A stretch of 64,000 bases of DNA from JAWVFM01 sp963771655 (GCA_963771655.1 CAVYUG010000008.1:11796-75795); one strand, 5' to 3'; positions 32,525 through 40,840 are shown, counted from the first letter of the stretch. Notes: generated from the letters alone by a model not told the origin. Program-made: numbers and translations.

Positions 32525-33388
32525 TCAGCTCACGTAGCCGGTCCACTCGGCGCCGTCCCACCACCGCAGGCGGGCGCGGCCCCACGGATCGGGGTACCAG
32601 GCGGCGGCCATCTGCCCGTCGGGGATCGCGCCGCGCATGTTCGCGAGCGTCTCCCTGCGATTCTGGACGTACATCAAAAAGACGAGGGAGCCGACCGTGC
32701 CGACCGCGCTCGACCACCAGAGGTGCGGGAGGCCCTGGGCGCGGCGGTCCTCGTGAACCTGCACCGCGAAGAAGATCTGTGGCGCGAACCCGAGGATCGC
32801 GGCGTCGGTCTGAAAGAGCACGTAGGAGGTGATCAGCGCGAGCACGCCGACGACCGGCCGGAACACCCACTCCTGCGGCTGTGGAGCCTCCGGCGGAGGG
32901 CCGATGAGCCAGGCCCAGAAGCGCCGCAGGAGTCCTGGGTCATGCTCGACCGACGCGCTCGCCGGCTTCTCGGCGGGCGCGGGCTCGGGGTACCGCTTCC
33001 ACAGAACGTTGAGGGTTGACTGGACGTAGCCCGGAATCGCGGGGAGGAAGACGGGGAGGACGATCATCGTCGCCACGAGCCAACCGCTGGCGAGCTCCGA
33101 CTGCCCGTAGCGCTCCACTCGCCGCACCCGGCCCACGAAGCCGGCGGCGGAGATGAGCGGGGGCAGGATCAGGAGCAGCCCGGGCACCAGCGCGAGGATC
33201 GAGCGCCTTGGGTCAGAGCCGGCGAGGTGCTCGTCGCCGTAGGCGCGCCCGTAGTCGCGCAGCTCGCAGTTGACGCGGTGGTACCAGACGACGCCGTAGA
33301 CACCGAGCGTGACGATGGTCAGGCCCACGGTCGCGAGCGGGCTCCAGAGCTTCGCCCGGGCGCCGTACGCGTCGATCTCGCGGGTCAC
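32525..33388 (-). CDS. Membrane protein with DUF4234-like and DUF2510 domains
   Basis: This is a 287-residue protein. The N-terminal half matches the DUF4234 pattern (ATVGLTIVTLGVYGVVWYHRVNCELRDYG) with several hydrophobic helices. The C-terminus is a DUF2510 unit, AAAWYPDPWGRARLRWWDG, ending in EWTGYVS. DUF2510 is common at the ends of actinobacterial membrane proteins. It is convergent with the DUF4389 pair, with three bases between the stop codons. Function is unknown. Confidence 0.8.
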   Translation of the reverse strand: MTREIDAYGARAKLWSPLATVGLTIVTLGVYGVVWYHRVNCELRDYGRAYGDEHLAGSDPRRSILALVPGLLLILPPLISAAGFVGRVRRVERYGQSELASGWLVATMIVLPVFLPAIPGYVQSTLNVLWKRYPEPAPAEKPASASVEHDPGLLRRFWAWLIGPPPEAPQPQEWVFRPVVGVLALITSYVLFQTDAAILGFAPQIFFAVQVHEDRRAQGLPHLWWSSAVGTVGSLVFLMYVQNRRETLANMRGAIPDGQMAAAWYPDPWGRARLRWWDGAEWTGYVS

Positions 33389-33415
33389 GGGCCTCGCGTC
33401 GAGGGTCGGCGCCGA

Positions 33416-33850
33416 TCAGTCGCCCGGGTTCTCGGCGATCGGGCTGCCACGCCCGCTCTCGCCTTCCGGGAGGCGCCCATCGCGGCCGACGTAGCCGGCC
33501 TTTCCGCCGACGATCACGTACACGGCATCCTCGTCGGTCGGGTTGACGACCTTGCGAACGGTCGCGGCGTCGACGCGGGCCATGCCGCCGGGTCCGAGGC
33601 GGTGGCGCGAACCGTCCCCGAACTCCATCTCGATCGTCCCGCGATGGACGAAGTAGAGCTCCTCCTGCTCGTCGTGGTAGTGGCTCCCGGAGTCGTAGCG
33701 CGGGGGCATCACGATGGCGTTGACGCCGAACGCCTCGACGCCGAGCTGGCGGCGGATCTTGCGGAACCCGTAGCCTTCCCCGAGCCCGTCGAGGCCGGCG
33801 ACGGCAAAGCCCTCGCCCTCGACCGGCTCCAGTACCTCGTCTCGGCTCAC
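33416..33850 (-). CDS. Single-domain cupin protein
   Basis: This is a 144-residue beta-barrel protein. The metal motif is GSHYHDEQEELYFVHRGTIEMEFGDG (H-x-H-x4-5-E), and the second motif lies around VRKVVNPTDEDAVYVIVGG. The start is a GTG. Nine bases upstream on the minus strand is TAAGGT, fitting the leaderless promoter pattern. It is divergent from serC. The substrate or ligand cannot be read from sequence. Confidence 0.78.
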   Translation of the reverse strand: MSRDEVLEPVEGEGFAVAGLDGLGEGYGFRKIRRQLGVEAFGVNAIVMPPRYDSGSHYHDEQEELYFVHRGTIEMEFGDGSRHRLGPGGMARVDAATVRKVVNPTDEDAVYVIVGGKAGYVGRDGRLPEGESGRGSPIAENPGD

Positions 33851-33899
33851 GCCGGGCGCACCTTAGTAGGAATCCCGAGTCGCCAAGCTTGAGGAACCG

Positions 33900-35039
33900 A
33901 TGATGAACGCAACCGCCGTACGCATCCCGACCGACATCCTTCCCGCCGACGGCCGCTTCGGCTCCGGGCCCTCGCGCGTGCGCCGCGAGGCCCTGGCGGT
34001 GCTCGCCTCGACCGCTGACGTCATGGGCACCTCGCACAGGCAGCGCCCGGTGAAGGACCTGGTCCGGCGAGCGCGAGCCGGCCTGGCTGAGCTCTACCGC
34101 GTCCCCGAGGGCTACGAGGTGTTGCTCGGCAACGGAGGCACGACGGCGTTTTGGGACGCGGCGGCCGCCTGCCTCGTCCGCGACCGCGCTCTCCACCTGA
34201 GCTTCGGCGAGTTCTCGGGCAAGTTCGCGAAGGTCACGGCGGGCGCGCCGTTCCTTCGCGATCCGGTCGTCGTCGAGGCCGAGCCCGGGGACGCCCCCGA
34301 GCCGCGCGGCGACCCGTCGGCGGACATCATCGCGTGGGCGCACAACGAGACGTCGACCGGGGTCATGTTGCCGGTGACCCGCCCGGCCGACGCCGGCGAC
34401 GCCCTGGTGCTGATCGACGGGACGTCGGGCGCCGCCGGACTGCCGCTCGACCCAGGCGAGCTCGACGCCTACTACCTCGCCCCGCAAAAGGGCCTCGGCT
34501 CTGACGGCGGGCTGTGGCTGGCCATCGTGAGCCCGGCCGCGATCGAGAGGATCGAGGAGCTCGATGGGGTCGCCGGGCGCTGGCAACCCGACTTCCTCTC
34601 GCTCGCGACGGCGCTCGAGAACTCCCGCAAGGACCAGACCTACAACACGCCCGCGGTCGCGACCCTCCTCCTGCTCGCCGACCAGATCGAGTGGATGCTG
34701 TCGCAGGGCGGCCTCGAATGGTGCGTGGAGCGCTGCGCGAGGTCGGCCGGCGCCCTGTACGGCTGGGCCGAGTCCAGCGAGTCCGCGACGCCGTTCGTGA
34801 CCGACTCCGCGAAGCGCTCCGCCGTCGTGGGGACGATCGACTTCGAGGATTCCGTCGATGGGGGCGGCCTGGCGGCGACGCTCCGGGCCAACGGGATCGT
34901 CGACGTCGAGCCCTACCGCAAGCTGGGCCGCAACCAGCTCCGCGTCGGGATGTTCCCGGCGGTCGACCCCGCCGACGTGGAGGCGCTCACGGCCTGCATC
35001 GACTGGGTGATCGAGAACGATCCCGAGGTGCGCCGGTGA
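33900..35039 (+). CDS. serC: Phosphoserine aminotransferase (actinobacterial type)
   Basis: This 379-residue PLP enzyme converts 3-phosphohydroxypyruvate and glutamate to phosphoserine. The sequence shows RFGSGPSRVRREAL near the start, MGTSHRQRPVKDLV, LLGNGGTTAFWDAAA, the internal-aldimine Lys in YLAPQKGLGSDGG, and PYRKLGRNQLRVGMFPAVDP near the C-terminus. This is the divergent SerC type known from Mycobacterium. Two ATG codons lie in tandem, and either could start. The stop overlaps serA as GTGA, giving a serC-serA operon. Confidence 0.93.
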   Translation: MMNATAVRIPTDILPADGRFGSGPSRVRREALAVLASTADVMGTSHRQRPVKDLVRRARAGLAELYRVPEGYEVLLGNGGTTAFWDAAAACLVRDRALHLSFGEFSGKFAKVTAGAPFLRDPVVVEAEPGDAPEPRGDPSADIIAWAHNETSTGVMLPVTRPADAGDALVLIDGTSGAAGLPLDPGELDAYYLAPQKGLGSDGGLWLAIVSPAAIERIEELDGVAGRWQPDFLSLATALENSRKDQTYNTPAVATLLLLADQIEWMLSQGGLEWCVERCARSAGALYGWAESSESATPFVTDSAKRSAVVGTIDFEDSVDGGGLAATLRANGIVDVEPYRKLGRNQLRVGMFPAVDPADVEALTACIDWVIENDPEVRR

Positions 35040-36616
35040 ACGTTCTCGTCAAGGAGAAGATCGCCGACTCGGGCATCGACCTGCTCCGTGAGGACTTCGA
35101 CGTGGAGCTCGGGCTCGATATGGGCGCCGACGAGCTGCTCGACCGGATAGCGGAGTTCGACGCGATAATCATCCGCTCGGCGACGAAGATGACCGCGGAC
35201 GTCATCTCCCGCGGCGAGCGGCTGAAGGTGATCGGCCGGGCCGGCACCGGTGTCGACAACGTCGACGTGCCGGCTGCGACCAAGCGCGGGATCATCGTCG
35301 TCAACGCGCCCGAGTCGAACTCGGTCGCCGCGGCCGAGCACACGCTCGCGCTGATGCTCGCCCTCTGCCGGAACATCCCGCAGGCGCATGCCTCGCTCGT
35401 CGGCGGTGAGTGGGCGCGGTCCAAGTTCGGCGGAACGGAGCTCTACGGCAAGACCCTCGGCGTCATCGGCTTCGGCCGGATCGGGCAGCTCGTCGCTAAG
35501 CGGGCGCAGTCGTACGACATGGACGTGGTCGCGTTCGACAAATTCGTGGCGCCCGAGCGCTTCCGTGAGCTCGGTGTGGAGGGCGCGGAGACGACGGACG
35601 AGCTCTACGCGCGCGCTGACTTCATCACCATCCACCTCCCCAAGACCCCCGAGACGATCAACTGGATCGACTCGGCCGCGGTCTCGAAGATGCGCGATGG
35701 AGTTCGGATCGTGAACTGCGCCCGCGGCGAGCTGGTCGACCTCGAGGCGTTGGAGGCCGGGCTCGACTCCGGCAAGGTGGCGGGCGTGGCGCTCGACGTC
35801 TTCCCGTCGGAGCCGTTCACCGAGCACCCGCTGTTCGCTCGCGACGGCGTGGTCGTGACACCTCACCTCGGCGCATCGACGGCCGAGGCTCAGGATCGTG
35901 CCGGCACCGTGACCGCGGAGCAGGTCCGCGCCGCGCTCACGGACGGGGTCGTCACCAACGCCGTCAACATCGCCGCGGTCCGGCCCGAGGAGATGGAGGC
36001 ACTGGCGCCCTTCGTGCCCCTCTGTCAGATGCTCGGCCGCTTGGCGCAGGGACTCGGGAGCGGATCGGTCGAGCGCGTGCGCGCGGAGTTCCGAGGGCGA
36101 ATCGCCGATTACGACACGCGGCTGCTCGGGATCGCCGTTCTCGTCGGCATCCTGTCCGGCCACACCGAGGAGCAGGTGAACCTCGTGAACGCCGCGGCGA
36201 TGGCGGAGGAGCGCGGGATCGAGCTCGTCGAGGTGTCGGACGCGGTCTCGGAGGACTTCACCGAGCTGGTGACCGTCCGGATCGAGTCAGGCCACGAGGT
36301 GGTCGAGGCCGCCGGTACCGGCGTCGGGCCCCGAAACGTCCCCTACCTCGTGGGCGTGTGGGGCCAGAGCTTCTACATGCCGCTGGCGGATCATCTCGCG
36401 ATCTTCCGCTACGCCGACCAGCCCGGCATGATCGGCCGGGTCGGCACGGCATTCGGCGAGCACGGGGTCAACATCGTCTCCGCCGCGGTCGGCGCGAAGG
36501 AGGGCGACGACGAGGCGGTGATGGCGCTCACCACCGACGCCACCGTGCCGCCGGAGGTGATCGACGAGATTGCGGCCCTCGACGGCTTCTTCGCCGGCAG
36601 CGGCGTCGAGCTGTAG
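35036..36616 (+). CDS. serA: D-3-phosphoglycerate dehydrogenase
   Basis: This 526-residue enzyme oxidises 3-phosphoglycerate, the first step of serine synthesis. The NAD fold is KTLGVIGFGRIGQLVAKRA. Catalytic segments are INCARGELVD-type VNCARGELVD (Arg), ALDVFPSEPF (Glu region) and TPHLGASTAEAQ (His). The C-terminal part has the allosteric substrate-binding domain of the long, Mycobacterium-like form and a final ACT domain (HLAIFRYADQPGMIGRVGTAFGEHGVNI). Serine feedback is therefore likely. The GTG start overlaps the serC stop. Confidence 0.96.
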   Translation: MNVLVKEKIADSGIDLLREDFDVELGLDMGADELLDRIAEFDAIIIRSATKMTADVISRGERLKVIGRAGTGVDNVDVPAATKRGIIVVNAPESNSVAAAEHTLALMLALCRNIPQAHASLVGGEWARSKFGGTELYGKTLGVIGFGRIGQLVAKRAQSYDMDVVAFDKFVAPERFRELGVEGAETTDELYARADFITIHLPKTPETINWIDSAAVSKMRDGVRIVNCARGELVDLEALEAGLDSGKVAGVALDVFPSEPFTEHPLFARDGVVVTPHLGASTAEAQDRAGTVTAEQVRAALTDGVVTNAVNIAAVRPEEMEALAPFVPLCQMLGRLAQGLGSGSVERVRAEFRGRIADYDTRLLGIAVLVGILSGHTEEQVNLVNAAAMAEERGIELVEVSDAVSEDFTELVTVRIESGHEVVEAAGTGVGPRNVPYLVGVWGQSFYMPLADHLAIFRYADQPGMIGRVGTAFGEHGVNIVSAAVGAKEGDDEAVMALTTDATVPPEVIDEIAALDGFFAGSGVEL

Positions 36617-36626
36617 GGTCGCCGGG

Positions 36627-37658
36627 ATGCGTGCGGTCGTCATCACCCGGCACGGCCCGCCGGAGGTCCTTCAGGTCGAGGAGCGCCCGGACCCGACCGT
36701 GGGTCCTGGGCAGCTGCGGATCGCGGTCAGGGCCGCGGGCATCAACTTCGCGGACCTCATGGCTCGCGCCGGCACCTATCCCGACGCGCCCCCGGTTCCC
36801 TGCGTCGTCGGCTACGAGGTGGCGGGCGAGGTCGAGTCGATCGGCGACGGGGTCGACGAGCACAAGGTGGGCGACCGGATCGTCGCGGGCTGCGAGTTCA
36901 ACGGACAGGCCGAGCTCGTCACCGTTCCGGCGGACCAGGCGCTTCCGCTTCCGGCCGACCTCTCGTTCGAGCAGGGAGCCGCGTTCCCGGTCAACTACGG
37001 AACGGCGTATGCGGCGCTCGTGATCATGGGCGGGCTCAAGGAGGGTGAGCGGGCGCTGATCCACGCGGCGGCCGGCGGCGTCGGCATCTCAGCGACGCAG
37101 ATCGCGAAGCTCCGCGGAGCCGAGATCTTCGGGACCGCGTCGCCGTCGAAGCACGAGGCGATCGCCGAGCAGGGCGTTGATCACCCGATCGACTACCGGA
37201 ATCAGGACTTCGCGGCCGAGGTGATGCGGATCACGAGCGGTGAGGGCGTCGACGTGATCATGGACGCGATCGGACCGTCGAGCTTCCGCAAGGACTACAA
37301 GATCCTGCGCCCCGGGGGGCGGCTCGTCATGTACGGGGCGTCGGAGATCCAGACCGGGGAGGGGCGCGACCTGCGCGCCGTCGCCCGCGCGCTGACGCGG
37401 ATGCCGCTCGCCACCATGCCGTGGTGGAAGAGCGCCGCGATCATGAACGAGAACAAGGGCGTCTTCGGCCTCAACATGCTCACGTGGTGGCGGCAGGAGG
37501 GGGGCCTCGACCGGGTGATCCAACCGCTCCAGGCGGATCTCGAGGCCGGCCGACTGAAGCCGGTCGTCGCCGAGGCCTTCCCGTTCGACCGCGCGCCCGA
37601 CGCGCACCGCTTCATCGCCGAGCGCAAGAACGTCGGCAAGGTCGTGCTGACGCCTTAG
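36627..37658 (+). CDS. Quinone oxidoreductase-like MDR protein
   Basis: This is a 343-residue zinc-independent medium-chain dehydrogenase. It begins MRAVVITRHGPPEVLQVEERPDP. The sequence has GVNF-type GINFADLMARAGTYPDAPP, VVGYEVAGEVESIGDGV and the nucleotide-binding stretch ALIHAAAGGVGISATQIAKLRGAEIFGTAS. The substrate is unknown; an NADPH-dependent quinone or enal reductase is likely. TAGGGT (36614-36619), made partly from the serA stop codon, lies seven bases before the ATG. The leuA leader starts 23 bases after the stop. Confidence 0.85.
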   Translation: MRAVVITRHGPPEVLQVEERPDPTVGPGQLRIAVRAAGINFADLMARAGTYPDAPPVPCVVGYEVAGEVESIGDGVDEHKVGDRIVAGCEFNGQAELVTVPADQALPLPADLSFEQGAAFPVNYGTAYAALVIMGGLKEGERALIHAAAGGVGISATQIAKLRGAEIFGTASPSKHEAIAEQGVDHPIDYRNQDFAAEVMRITSGEGVDVIMDAIGPSSFRKDYKILRPGGRLVMYGASEIQTGEGRDLRAVARALTRMPLATMPWWKSAAIMNENKGVFGLNMLTWWRQEGGLDRVIQPLQADLEAGRLKPVVAEAFPFDRAPDAHRFIAERKNVGKVVLTP

Positions 37659-37664
37659 CGCTGC

Positions 37665-37670
37665 TACGCT
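37665..37670 (+). promoter_or_regulatory. -10 box of the leuA leader promoter
   Basis: TACGCT, the same hexamer as in front of ndh, lies 11 bases before the leader-peptide ATG. A transcript starting ~7 bases downstream would put the leader ORF almost at its 5' end, as expected for attenuation. No clear -35 hexamer was found. Confidence 0.55.
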
Positions 37671-37681
37671 GCGCCGACCGA

Positions 37682-37741
37682 ATGGCCCACCGGCTCGACA
37701 GCCTGGCGCTTCTCCTTCTCCTCCCCCTTCGGGGGGAATAG
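37682..37741 (+). CDS. Leucine-rich leader peptide of leuA
   Basis: The peptide is MAHRLDSLALLLLLPLRGE, 19 residues with eight leucines, five of them consecutive (codons at 37709-37723). It ends in TAG, 124 bases before the leuA ATG. It starts soon after a -10-like box. The Leu run continues directly into a TCCCCC-TTCG-GGGGGA hairpin. Leucine-rich leader peptides controlling leuA are known in bacteria including actinobacteria, where ribosome stalling at Leu codons reports leucine starvation. The open frame extends upstream into the previous gene, but the composition changes sharply at this ATG. Translation is inferred, not shown. Confidence 0.75.
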   Translation: MAHRLDSLALLLLLPLRGE

Positions 37742-37749
37742 CGCTGGGC
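37701..37749 (+). promoter_or_regulatory. Leader hairpin enclosing the Leu codons
   Basis: GCCTGGCGCT (37701-37710) can pair with AGCGCTGGGC (37740-37749) over ten positions, including two G-U pairs. The inner stem TCCCCC-TTCG-GGGGGA (37722-37737) has a stable UUCG tetraloop. The Leu codons lie between the two stems. CTCCTCC (37718-37724) is also complementary to GGAGGAG in the leuA ribosome binding site (37853-37859). A stalled ribosome would disrupt both pairings. Confidence 0.6.
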
Positions 37750-37792
37750 GGCGCGATAGCCGCGAGAGAAAGGTCAATCGGTAGCTCTGTTG

Positions 37793-37848
37793 GTGAGGGG
37801 CTTTGCCCCGAAAGCAGCAGATAAGGACGCGAAGCGTCCGCAAGAGAT
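37793..37848 (+). repeat. Two-hairpin dispersed element, copy 3 (leuA leader)
   Basis: Hairpin 1 is GGGGC-TTT-GCCCC (37797-37809), the 15-base spacer is GAAAGCAGCAGATAA, and hairpin 2 is GGACGC-GAA-GCGTCC (37825-37839), followed by GCAAGAGATT. It matches copy 1 in orientation and layout, and copy 2 when inverted. Here it lies between the leader peptide and the leuA ribosome binding site, so it is transcribed as part of the leader. Confidence 0.78.
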
Positions 37849-37864
37849 TTGAGGAGGAGGCGCG

Positions 37865-39454
37865 ATGAGCGCTGAGCAACAGGTATCGCCCGCCGATCGG
37901 GTTCACATCTTCGACACCACGCTGCGTGACGGCGAGCAGTCGCCGGGCATCTCGCTCAACACCCAGGAAAAGGTCGAGATCGCGCAGCAGCTCGCGCGCC
38001 TCGGGGTCGACGTGATCGAGGCGGGGTTTCCGATCACCTCGCCGGGCGACTTCGAGGCGGTGGAGGCGATCTCGCGCGCAGTGGAGGGCCCCGTGGTCTG
38101 CAGCCTGGCACGCACTCACAAGGCCGACATCGATGCCGCATGGAACGCGATCAAGGACTCGGAGCGCCCCCGAATCCACACCTTCATCTCGACGTCCGAC
38201 ATCCACATCGAGCACCAGCTCCAGACGACGCGCGAGGATGTGAAGGGTCAGGCCAAGGCGGCCGTGGCGCTGGCCAAGTCGTACTGCGAGGACGTCGAGT
38301 TCTCGCCGATGGACGCCACGCGGGCCGACGCGGAGTTCACCGCCGAGGTTTGCGCGATCGCCGTCGAGGAGGGCGCGACGGTCGTCAACATCCCCGACAC
38401 GGTCGGCTACACGACGCCCGGGGAGTACGCGGCCTACTTCGCCCGGCTCTACGAGCTGGTGCCGGATCTGCACGGCGTGCGGACCTCGGTCCACTGCCAC
38501 GATGACCTGGGTCTCGCCGTTGCCAACTCTTACGCCGGCGTCCTCGCGGGAGCGCGACAGGTGGAGTGCGCCGTCAACGGAATCGGCGAGCGGGCCGGGA
38601 ACTGCTCGCTCGAGGAGATCGTGATGCTGCTACGGACTCGCCGCGACGTCCACGGCCTCGATACGAACGCCAACGCGCGCGAGCTCGCGCGGACGAGCCG
38701 AATGGTCTCCCGGTTCACCGGCTACGCCGTGCAGCCGAACAAGGCCGTGGTCGGCCGCAACGCGTTCGCCCACGAGTCCGGCATCCACCAGGACGGCGTG
38801 CTGAAGGAGCGGACGACCTACGAGATCATGGACGCCACCGAGGTCGGCCTCGAGTCGAACTCGATCGTCCTGGGCAAGCATTCCGGCCGCCATGCGCTGC
38901 GCGACGCCCTGGAGCAGCTCGGGTTCAAGGTCGAGGGCAACGCGCTGAACCAGGCGTTCGTCGCCTTCAAGGAGATTGCCGACCGCAAGAAGCAGGTGAC
39001 CGCGCTCGACCTCGAGGCGATCGTCTCCGACCAGGTCCGCGAGGGCACCGAGCGCTACGAGCTCGCCTGGTTCGAGGTCGAGGCCGGGTCGCGCCGGCCG
39101 CCGAACGCACGCGTCGGCGTCACGACCCCTGCGGGCGAGGAGGTGGTCGGCGAGGCGTCCGGGGACGGGCCGGTCGACGCGATCTTCGTCGCGATCCAGA
39201 ACGCAACCGGGGTGGAGTGCGATCTGCGCCAGTACACGGTCTCCGCGGTCACCGAGGGTGAGGACGCCCTCGGCGAGGTGACGGTGATGCTCCGCGCCGC
39301 CGGCCGCCTCGCGAGCGGTCAGGGCGTGGCCACCGACATCCTCGAGGCGTCGGCCAGGGCCTACGTCCGGGCGCTGTCGAACGCGCTCGAGGGGGCTGCG
39401 GTCCGCGAGGCCGAGGCGGTCGCCGCGGATGCGGCGCGCGAGCGCACGCCGTAG
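37865..39454 (+). CDS. leuA: 2-Isopropylmalate synthase
   Basis: This 529-residue enzyme condenses 2-ketoisovalerate with acetyl-CoA, the committed step to leucine. The catalytic TIM barrel begins IFDTTLRDGEQSPGISLNTQEKVEIA. Metal-binding SVHCHDDLGLAVANS and NGIGERAGNCSLEE follow. The C-terminal ~130 residues form the leucine-binding regulatory domain, so feedback inhibition is expected. The ribosome binding site GAGGAGGAGG is unusually strong for this window. It is preceded by a 206-base leader with a Leu-rich peptide. Confidence 0.95.
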   Translation: MSAEQQVSPADRVHIFDTTLRDGEQSPGISLNTQEKVEIAQQLARLGVDVIEAGFPITSPGDFEAVEAISRAVEGPVVCSLARTHKADIDAAWNAIKDSERPRIHTFISTSDIHIEHQLQTTREDVKGQAKAAVALAKSYCEDVEFSPMDATRADAEFTAEVCAIAVEEGATVVNIPDTVGYTTPGEYAAYFARLYELVPDLHGVRTSVHCHDDLGLAVANSYAGVLAGARQVECAVNGIGERAGNCSLEEIVMLLRTRRDVHGLDTNANARELARTSRMVSRFTGYAVQPNKAVVGRNAFAHESGIHQDGVLKERTTYEIMDATEVGLESNSIVLGKHSGRHALRDALEQLGFKVEGNALNQAFVAFKEIADRKKQVTALDLEAIVSDQVREGTERYELAWFEVEAGSRRPPNARVGVTTPAGEEVVGEASGDGPVDAIFVAIQNATGVECDLRQYTVSAVTEGEDALGEVTVMLRAAGRLASGQGVATDILEASARAYVRALSNALEGAAVREAEAVAADAARERTP

Positions 39455-39463
39455 GCTGGCCGC

Positions 39464-40210
39464 ATGGGATCGCTCGACGGCCGCAGGGTCCTCATCACCG
39501 GCGCCTCGTCGGGGATCGGTGAAGCGACCGCGCTCGCGCTCGTCGGAGAGGGCGCCGCTGTCGCGCTCGGCGCTCGGCGCAAGGAACGGCTCGACGAGCT
39601 GGCGGCGACGATCGAGCGCGAGGGCGGCAAGGCGGTCGCGATCCAGGCCGACATCGCCGACGAGGAGCAGGCGACGTCGCTGGTCGAGGGCGCGCACGAG
39701 GCCCTCGGTGGTCTCGACGGCCTGATCAACAACGCCGGCGTCATGCTGCTCGGACCGATCCAGGGCGCCGACACGAGCGAGTGGCGGCGGATGATCGAGG
39801 TCAATCTCCTCGGCCTCCTCTACTGCACGAACGCCGCGGTGCCGCTGCTCCGCGACGGCGGCGGGGGGGACGTCGTCAACGTCTCGTCCGTCGCCGGGCG
39901 AATCGCGAGCCTGGGCAGCGGCGTCTACAACATGACCAAGTGGGGTGTGGTCGGGTTCTCCGAGTCGCTGCGTCAGGAGGGCACCCACATCGGGGTGCGG
40001 GTGACGTGCATCGAGCCGGGCTTCGTCGAGACCGAGCTGCAGGGGCACAACACGAACCCGATCGTCGTCGAGCAGATCGAGAAGATGCGGCAGAGCACCG
40101 AGGTCCTGGAGGCCCGTGACATCGCGAACGCGGTCGTCTACGCCCTCAGCCAGCCCAAGCGGGTCTCGATAAACGAGATCCTCGTGCGCCCCAGCAACCA
40201 GACGCGCTAG
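39464..40210 (+). CDS. Short-chain dehydrogenase/reductase
   Basis: This is a 248-residue classical SDR. The cofactor motif is VLITGASSGIGEATALAL, followed by LINNAGVMLLGP and the catalytic set S (VVNVSSVAG), Y and K (YNMTKWG). An Arg-Arg pair after strand 2 (GARRKERLDEL) suggests NADPH. Closest in feel to YdfG/clavaldehyde dehydrogenase-like enzymes, but the substrate is unknown. TAGGCT (39452-39457) overlaps the leuA stop and lies six bases before the ATG. The gene sits between leuA and the leuCD operon. Confidence 0.85.
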   Translation: MGSLDGRRVLITGASSGIGEATALALVGEGAAVALGARRKERLDELAATIEREGGKAVAIQADIADEEQATSLVEGAHEALGGLDGLINNAGVMLLGPIQGADTSEWRRMIEVNLLGLLYCTNAAVPLLRDGGGGDVVNVSSVAGRIASLGSGVYNMTKWGVVGFSESLRQEGTHIGVRVTCIEPGFVETELQGHNTNPIVVEQIEKMRQSTEVLEARDIANAVVYALSQPKRVSINEILVRPSNQTR

Positions 40211-40215
40211 ACAAT

Positions 40216-40233
40216 CGTACGTGATAACGTACG
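40216..40233 (+). promoter_or_regulatory. Perfect inverted repeat over the -10 box of the XRE-cupin gene
   Basis: CGTACGT (40216-40222) and ACGTACG (40227-40233) are exact reverse complements around GATA. The -10-like TAACGT (40225-40230) lies inside, ten bases before the ATG. The position suits autorepression by the gene's own HTH protein, and hence control of the downstream leuC and leuD. Confidence 0.65.
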
Positions 40234-40240
40234 GGCCACG

Positions 40241-40840
40241 ATGAGCGCGCAGGCGACGCAGGCGCACGCGGACACGCAGAACGGGGCGATTGGGAAGCGC
40301 GTGCGCGCCCTCCGCGAGGGCATGGATCTCTCCCTTCGCGACCTCGCTGCCCGCTCCGGCGTCAGCGCGCCGATGCTTTCGCAGGTCGAGCGCGGGGAGA
40401 CGAGCCCCACGCTCGCGGTCGCGGCCCGTATCGCCGCGGGCCTCGAGCTCAGCCTCTCCCAGCTTCTGCGCCTCGACGAGGGAAGCCACCTCACGATCGT
40501 CCGCGCCGGCGAGGGACGATCCCGTGTGCGAGGCGGCCACCGGACCGAGGAGCTCACGCCGCCACTCCCCGGCCAGCGCGCCGACGCGTCCCTCCACGAG
40601 CTCGCGCCGGCGGCGAGCACCGGCGGACCGGATGACCCGCCCCTGCACGAGCCGGGCAGTCGCGAGACAGCGATCGTGCTCGACGGCGAACTGACGCTCG
40701 AGGTCGATGGAGAGCGCCGCGTTCTCGATGCGGGTGACAGCGTCACGTTCGACGCCGACCTTTCGCACTGCTTCCGCAACGATGGCACCGAGCCGACCCG
40801 GTTCATCGCCGTGGTCGCAGCAGGCCTGCGGAGGGGCTGA
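40241..40840 (+). CDS. XRE-family regulator with C-terminal cupin
   Basis: This is a 199-residue protein. The HTH is IGKRVRALREGMDLSLRDLAARSGVSAPMLSQVERGETSPTLAVAARIAAGL. The cupin domain (about 115-195) has HEPGSRETAIVLDGELTLEVDGERRVLDAGDSVTFDADLSHCFRNDG. Proteins of this type bind a small molecule in the cupin and often repress themselves and neighbours. The stop overlaps the leuC ATG by one base (TGATG), so leuC is translated from the same mRNA. This position suggests metabolite-responsive control of leuCD, with the ligand unknown. Confidence 0.87.
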   Translation: MSAQATQAHADTQNGAIGKRVRALREGMDLSLRDLAARSGVSAPMLSQVERGETSPTLAVAARIAAGLELSLSQLLRLDEGSHLTIVRAGEGRSRVRGGHRTEELTPPLPGQRADASLHELAPAASTGGPDDPPLHEPGSRETAIVLDGELTLEVDGERRVLDAGDSVTFDADLSHCFRNDGTEPTRFIAVVAAGLRRG

